Source of the DNA: Candidatus Rifleibacteriota bacterium
GTDB lineage: Bacteria; Riflebacteria; Ozemobacteria; Ozemobacterales; Ozemobacteraceae
DNA: 14,895 nt
Direction: 5' to 3'
Assembly: GCA_017526725.1 (NCBI GenBank)
Contig: JAFXRA010000072.1
Coordinates: 1 to 14,895 of the forward strand
Shown here: positions 13,687-14,895 of the stretch, piece by piece
Numbering within the stretch: position 1 is the first letter of the stretch
Layout: each line of letters opens with the position of its first letter
The notes under the pieces: generated by a model
The model's input: the letters and a program-made list of their open reading frames with translations, nothing else
What the model was told of the DNA's origin: nothing
The model's database searches: none
Program-made: the position numbers and the translations under genes

Positions 13687-14895
13687 ATGAAAACTCTAAA
13701 AAAGAAGCTTAGTTTACATCTTTTATTTATATTTTTGCTTACTTCATTTTTATTTATATTCATAGATTGTGCTGATGCAAGAGCTGGCGGAGGAGGCGGA
13801 GGAGGCAGAGGCGGAGGTGGCTTTCGCAGCAGTTCCAGAAGCAGAAGCAGTAGAAGCAGCCGACCAAGCAGACCTATGACCGAGGCAGAAAGAGCAAAAC
13901 TCTTCAAAACCTATAAAACTTTATGGATATTGAATTTAATCTGCTTTGGTATCGTATTTTTAAGAAGGCCCCAAAAAGAAAAAGAAGAATCTTCAATTAC
14001 CATTTATGTAATTGGATTTGCAATTCTTTCCATAGCTTACCCAATTGGATTTCTAGTAGACGGAGCAATAATCTATTTTGCTGTTCGTTCGATAGTAAAA
14101 TTCCAAAAATTAATGCCATTCGGCTATGAAGATGAATATAACAGAAAGATAAAGAATGAAAAAATAACTTCATGCTTACAACATTCAGATCCAGATTTTA
14201 ACCTGGAAAAATTTAAAAATAGAGTAAAAAAAGCTTTTACTAAAATACAAATAGCCTGGACATCTCAAGATTTAAGTAAAGTAAGGTTTATACTCGCCGA
14301 TGGAACATATGAACAATTCCAGATTCAGATAAATGACATGAAAGATAGAAACATAGTAGATATCATGAAAAATATTGAAATATCTTCTATTGAACTGGAA
14401 AAATATGAAAGCAATTCAAATTATGATACTGTCTATGTTGAGATAAAAGCATCGGCAATCAACTTTAAGAGAAATATAAAGACAAATAAGATACTTGAAG
14501 GCAGCCAGAATTGCCCAGATCGTTTTACCGAAATATGGTGTTTTTGCAGAAACAAAAACGCGAAAAGCAAAGAAAGCAACGGAATAATAGAAGGTTACTG
14601 CCCTAACTGTTCCACAAGAATAAATAAAACAGAAGATATAAAATGTTCTTCTTGTGGCAGTATTTTAAAAAGCGGACAATTAGACTGGATTCTTGCCGGA
14701 ATATACCAAAAATATGAGTGGAAAGAAAACCATAATTCTGATATTCCAGGATTAAGTAACCTATTAAAATATGATTCTAATTTTAGTTTGCAAAATATAG
14801 AAGATAAGCTTTCTGTTATATTTTGGCGTATAATTGAAGCCCAAAAAGAATCCTCTTTAAATCCTATTTTAAAGATTTGCACAGATGAATTTGCA
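13687..14895 (+). CDS. Tim44-like membrane protein with zinc ribbon (3' end outside window)
   Basis: An open frame of 403 codons runs from ATG (AAGGA 6 nt upstream) to the last base with no stop. A signal-like hydrophobic segment (10-26) is followed by ARA and a Gly-rich stretch (34-45), then a Ser/Arg-rich stretch (47-62). Membrane segments lie at about 79-92 and 104-133, with YPIGF between. Residues about 167-262 fit a Tim44-like domain: SDPDFNLEKFKNRVKKAFTKIQIAW then DLSKVRFIL. Next come WCFCRN, a zinc ribbon with C305-x2-C308 and C320-x2-C323, and DWILAGI. From about 362 a second Tim44-like start appears: YDSNFSLQNIEDKLSVIFWRIIEAQ. Bacterial Tim44-like proteins are poorly characterised; binding of lipid or unfolded protein at the inner membrane is suggested from the mitochondrial relative. 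The gene has its own promoter. Confidence 0.88.
   Translation, partial: MKTLKKKLSLHLLFIFLLTSFLFIFIDCADARAGGGGGGGRGGGGFRSSSRSRSSRSSRPSRPMTEAERAKLFKTYKTLWILNLICFGIVFLRRPQKEKEESSITIYVIGFAILSIAYPIGFLVDGAIIYFAVRSIVKFQKLMPFGYEDEYNRKIKNEKITSCLQHSDPDFNLEKFKNRVKKAFTKIQIAWTSQDLSKVRFILADGTYEQFQIQINDMKDRNIVDIMKNIEISSIELEKYESNSNYDTVYVEIKASAINFKRNIKTNKILEGSQNCPDRFTEIWCFCRNKNAKSKESNGIIEGYCPNCSTRINKTEDIKCSSCGSILKSGQLDWILAGIYQKYEWKENHNSDIPGLSNLLKYDSNFSLQNIEDKLSVIFWRIIEAQKESSLNPILKICTDEFA

Noticed and set aside
13683..13907. Minus-strand frame with poly-Leu and poly-Pro
   Set aside because: It is the reverse reading of the Gly-rich and Ser/Arg-rich codons of the Tim44-like gene.
14595..14882. Minus-strand 95-codon frame near the right edge
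   Set aside because: It opposes the open Tim44-like frame, which has recognisable zinc-ribbon and domain motifs; the reverse product has none.

Overview
This AT-rich bacterial window holds 14 protein-coding genes. Two are cut by the window edges: one at the left end, and a Tim44-like membrane protein at the right end that runs open past the last base. No rRNA, tRNA, CRISPR array, transposase or phage gene was seen. Ribosomal protein L25, a SlyD-type FKBP, a CarD-type RNA polymerase regulator and two exported TPR proteins indicate a didermic (Gram-negative-type) bacterium outside the well-studied Proteobacteria. The AT-rich codon use, the CarD homologue and the repeat-rich intergenic DNA would suit an uncultured gut lineage such as the Vampirovibrionia/Gastranaerophilales. 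That placement is a guess from general impression, not a demonstrated assignment.

Layout. At 2-3486 (+) three closely spaced genes form a likely operon: the end of an unrecognised protein, a single-chain transketolase-family enzyme, and a membrane-anchored DRGH-type DNA/RNA nuclease. At 3528-4150 (+) a dCTP deaminase gene has its own extended -10 promoter and a strong terminator. At 4162-6547 (-) an AMP-forming acyl-CoA ligase gene is followed after 20 nt by a gene for an acidic protein with a histone H1-like Lys/Ala/Pro tail. At 6567-7131 (+) lies the SlyD-like peptidyl-prolyl isomerase. At 7311-8069 (-) lies a short DprA that stops inside the Rossmann domain. Its flanking spacers carry inverted copies of a 20-nt repeat, and the 5' side is a roughly 530-nt non-coding stretch with hairpins and a 15-bp tandem repeat. 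At 8539-9316 (+) is L25, with a clear promoter and a perfect 16-bp terminator stem. At 9366-12384 (+) are CarD and two overlapping genes for exported TPR proteins. At 12459-12608 (+) is a 49-codon gene with a strong Shine-Dalgarno. At 12694-13583 (-) is a cytoplasmic TPR protein with its promoter. At 13651-14895 (+) is the Tim44-like protein with a zinc ribbon.

How the genes work together. Most are small separate transcription units with housekeeping roles: nucleotide pool (dcd), translation (L25), protein folding (SlyD), transcription initiation (CarD), lipid activation (acyl-CoA ligase) and DNA handling (DprA, nuclease). The nuclease has the same layout as the pneumococcal uptake nuclease EndA, and DprA is a competence protein, so a DNA-uptake link is possible but rests on inference. 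I see no clearly new multi-gene system. The best leads are the acidic/histone-tail hybrid protein, the anchored nuclease coupled to a transketolase-like gene, the truncated DprA between inverted repeats, the Tim44/zinc-ribbon/Tim44 edge gene, and the 49-residue protein.
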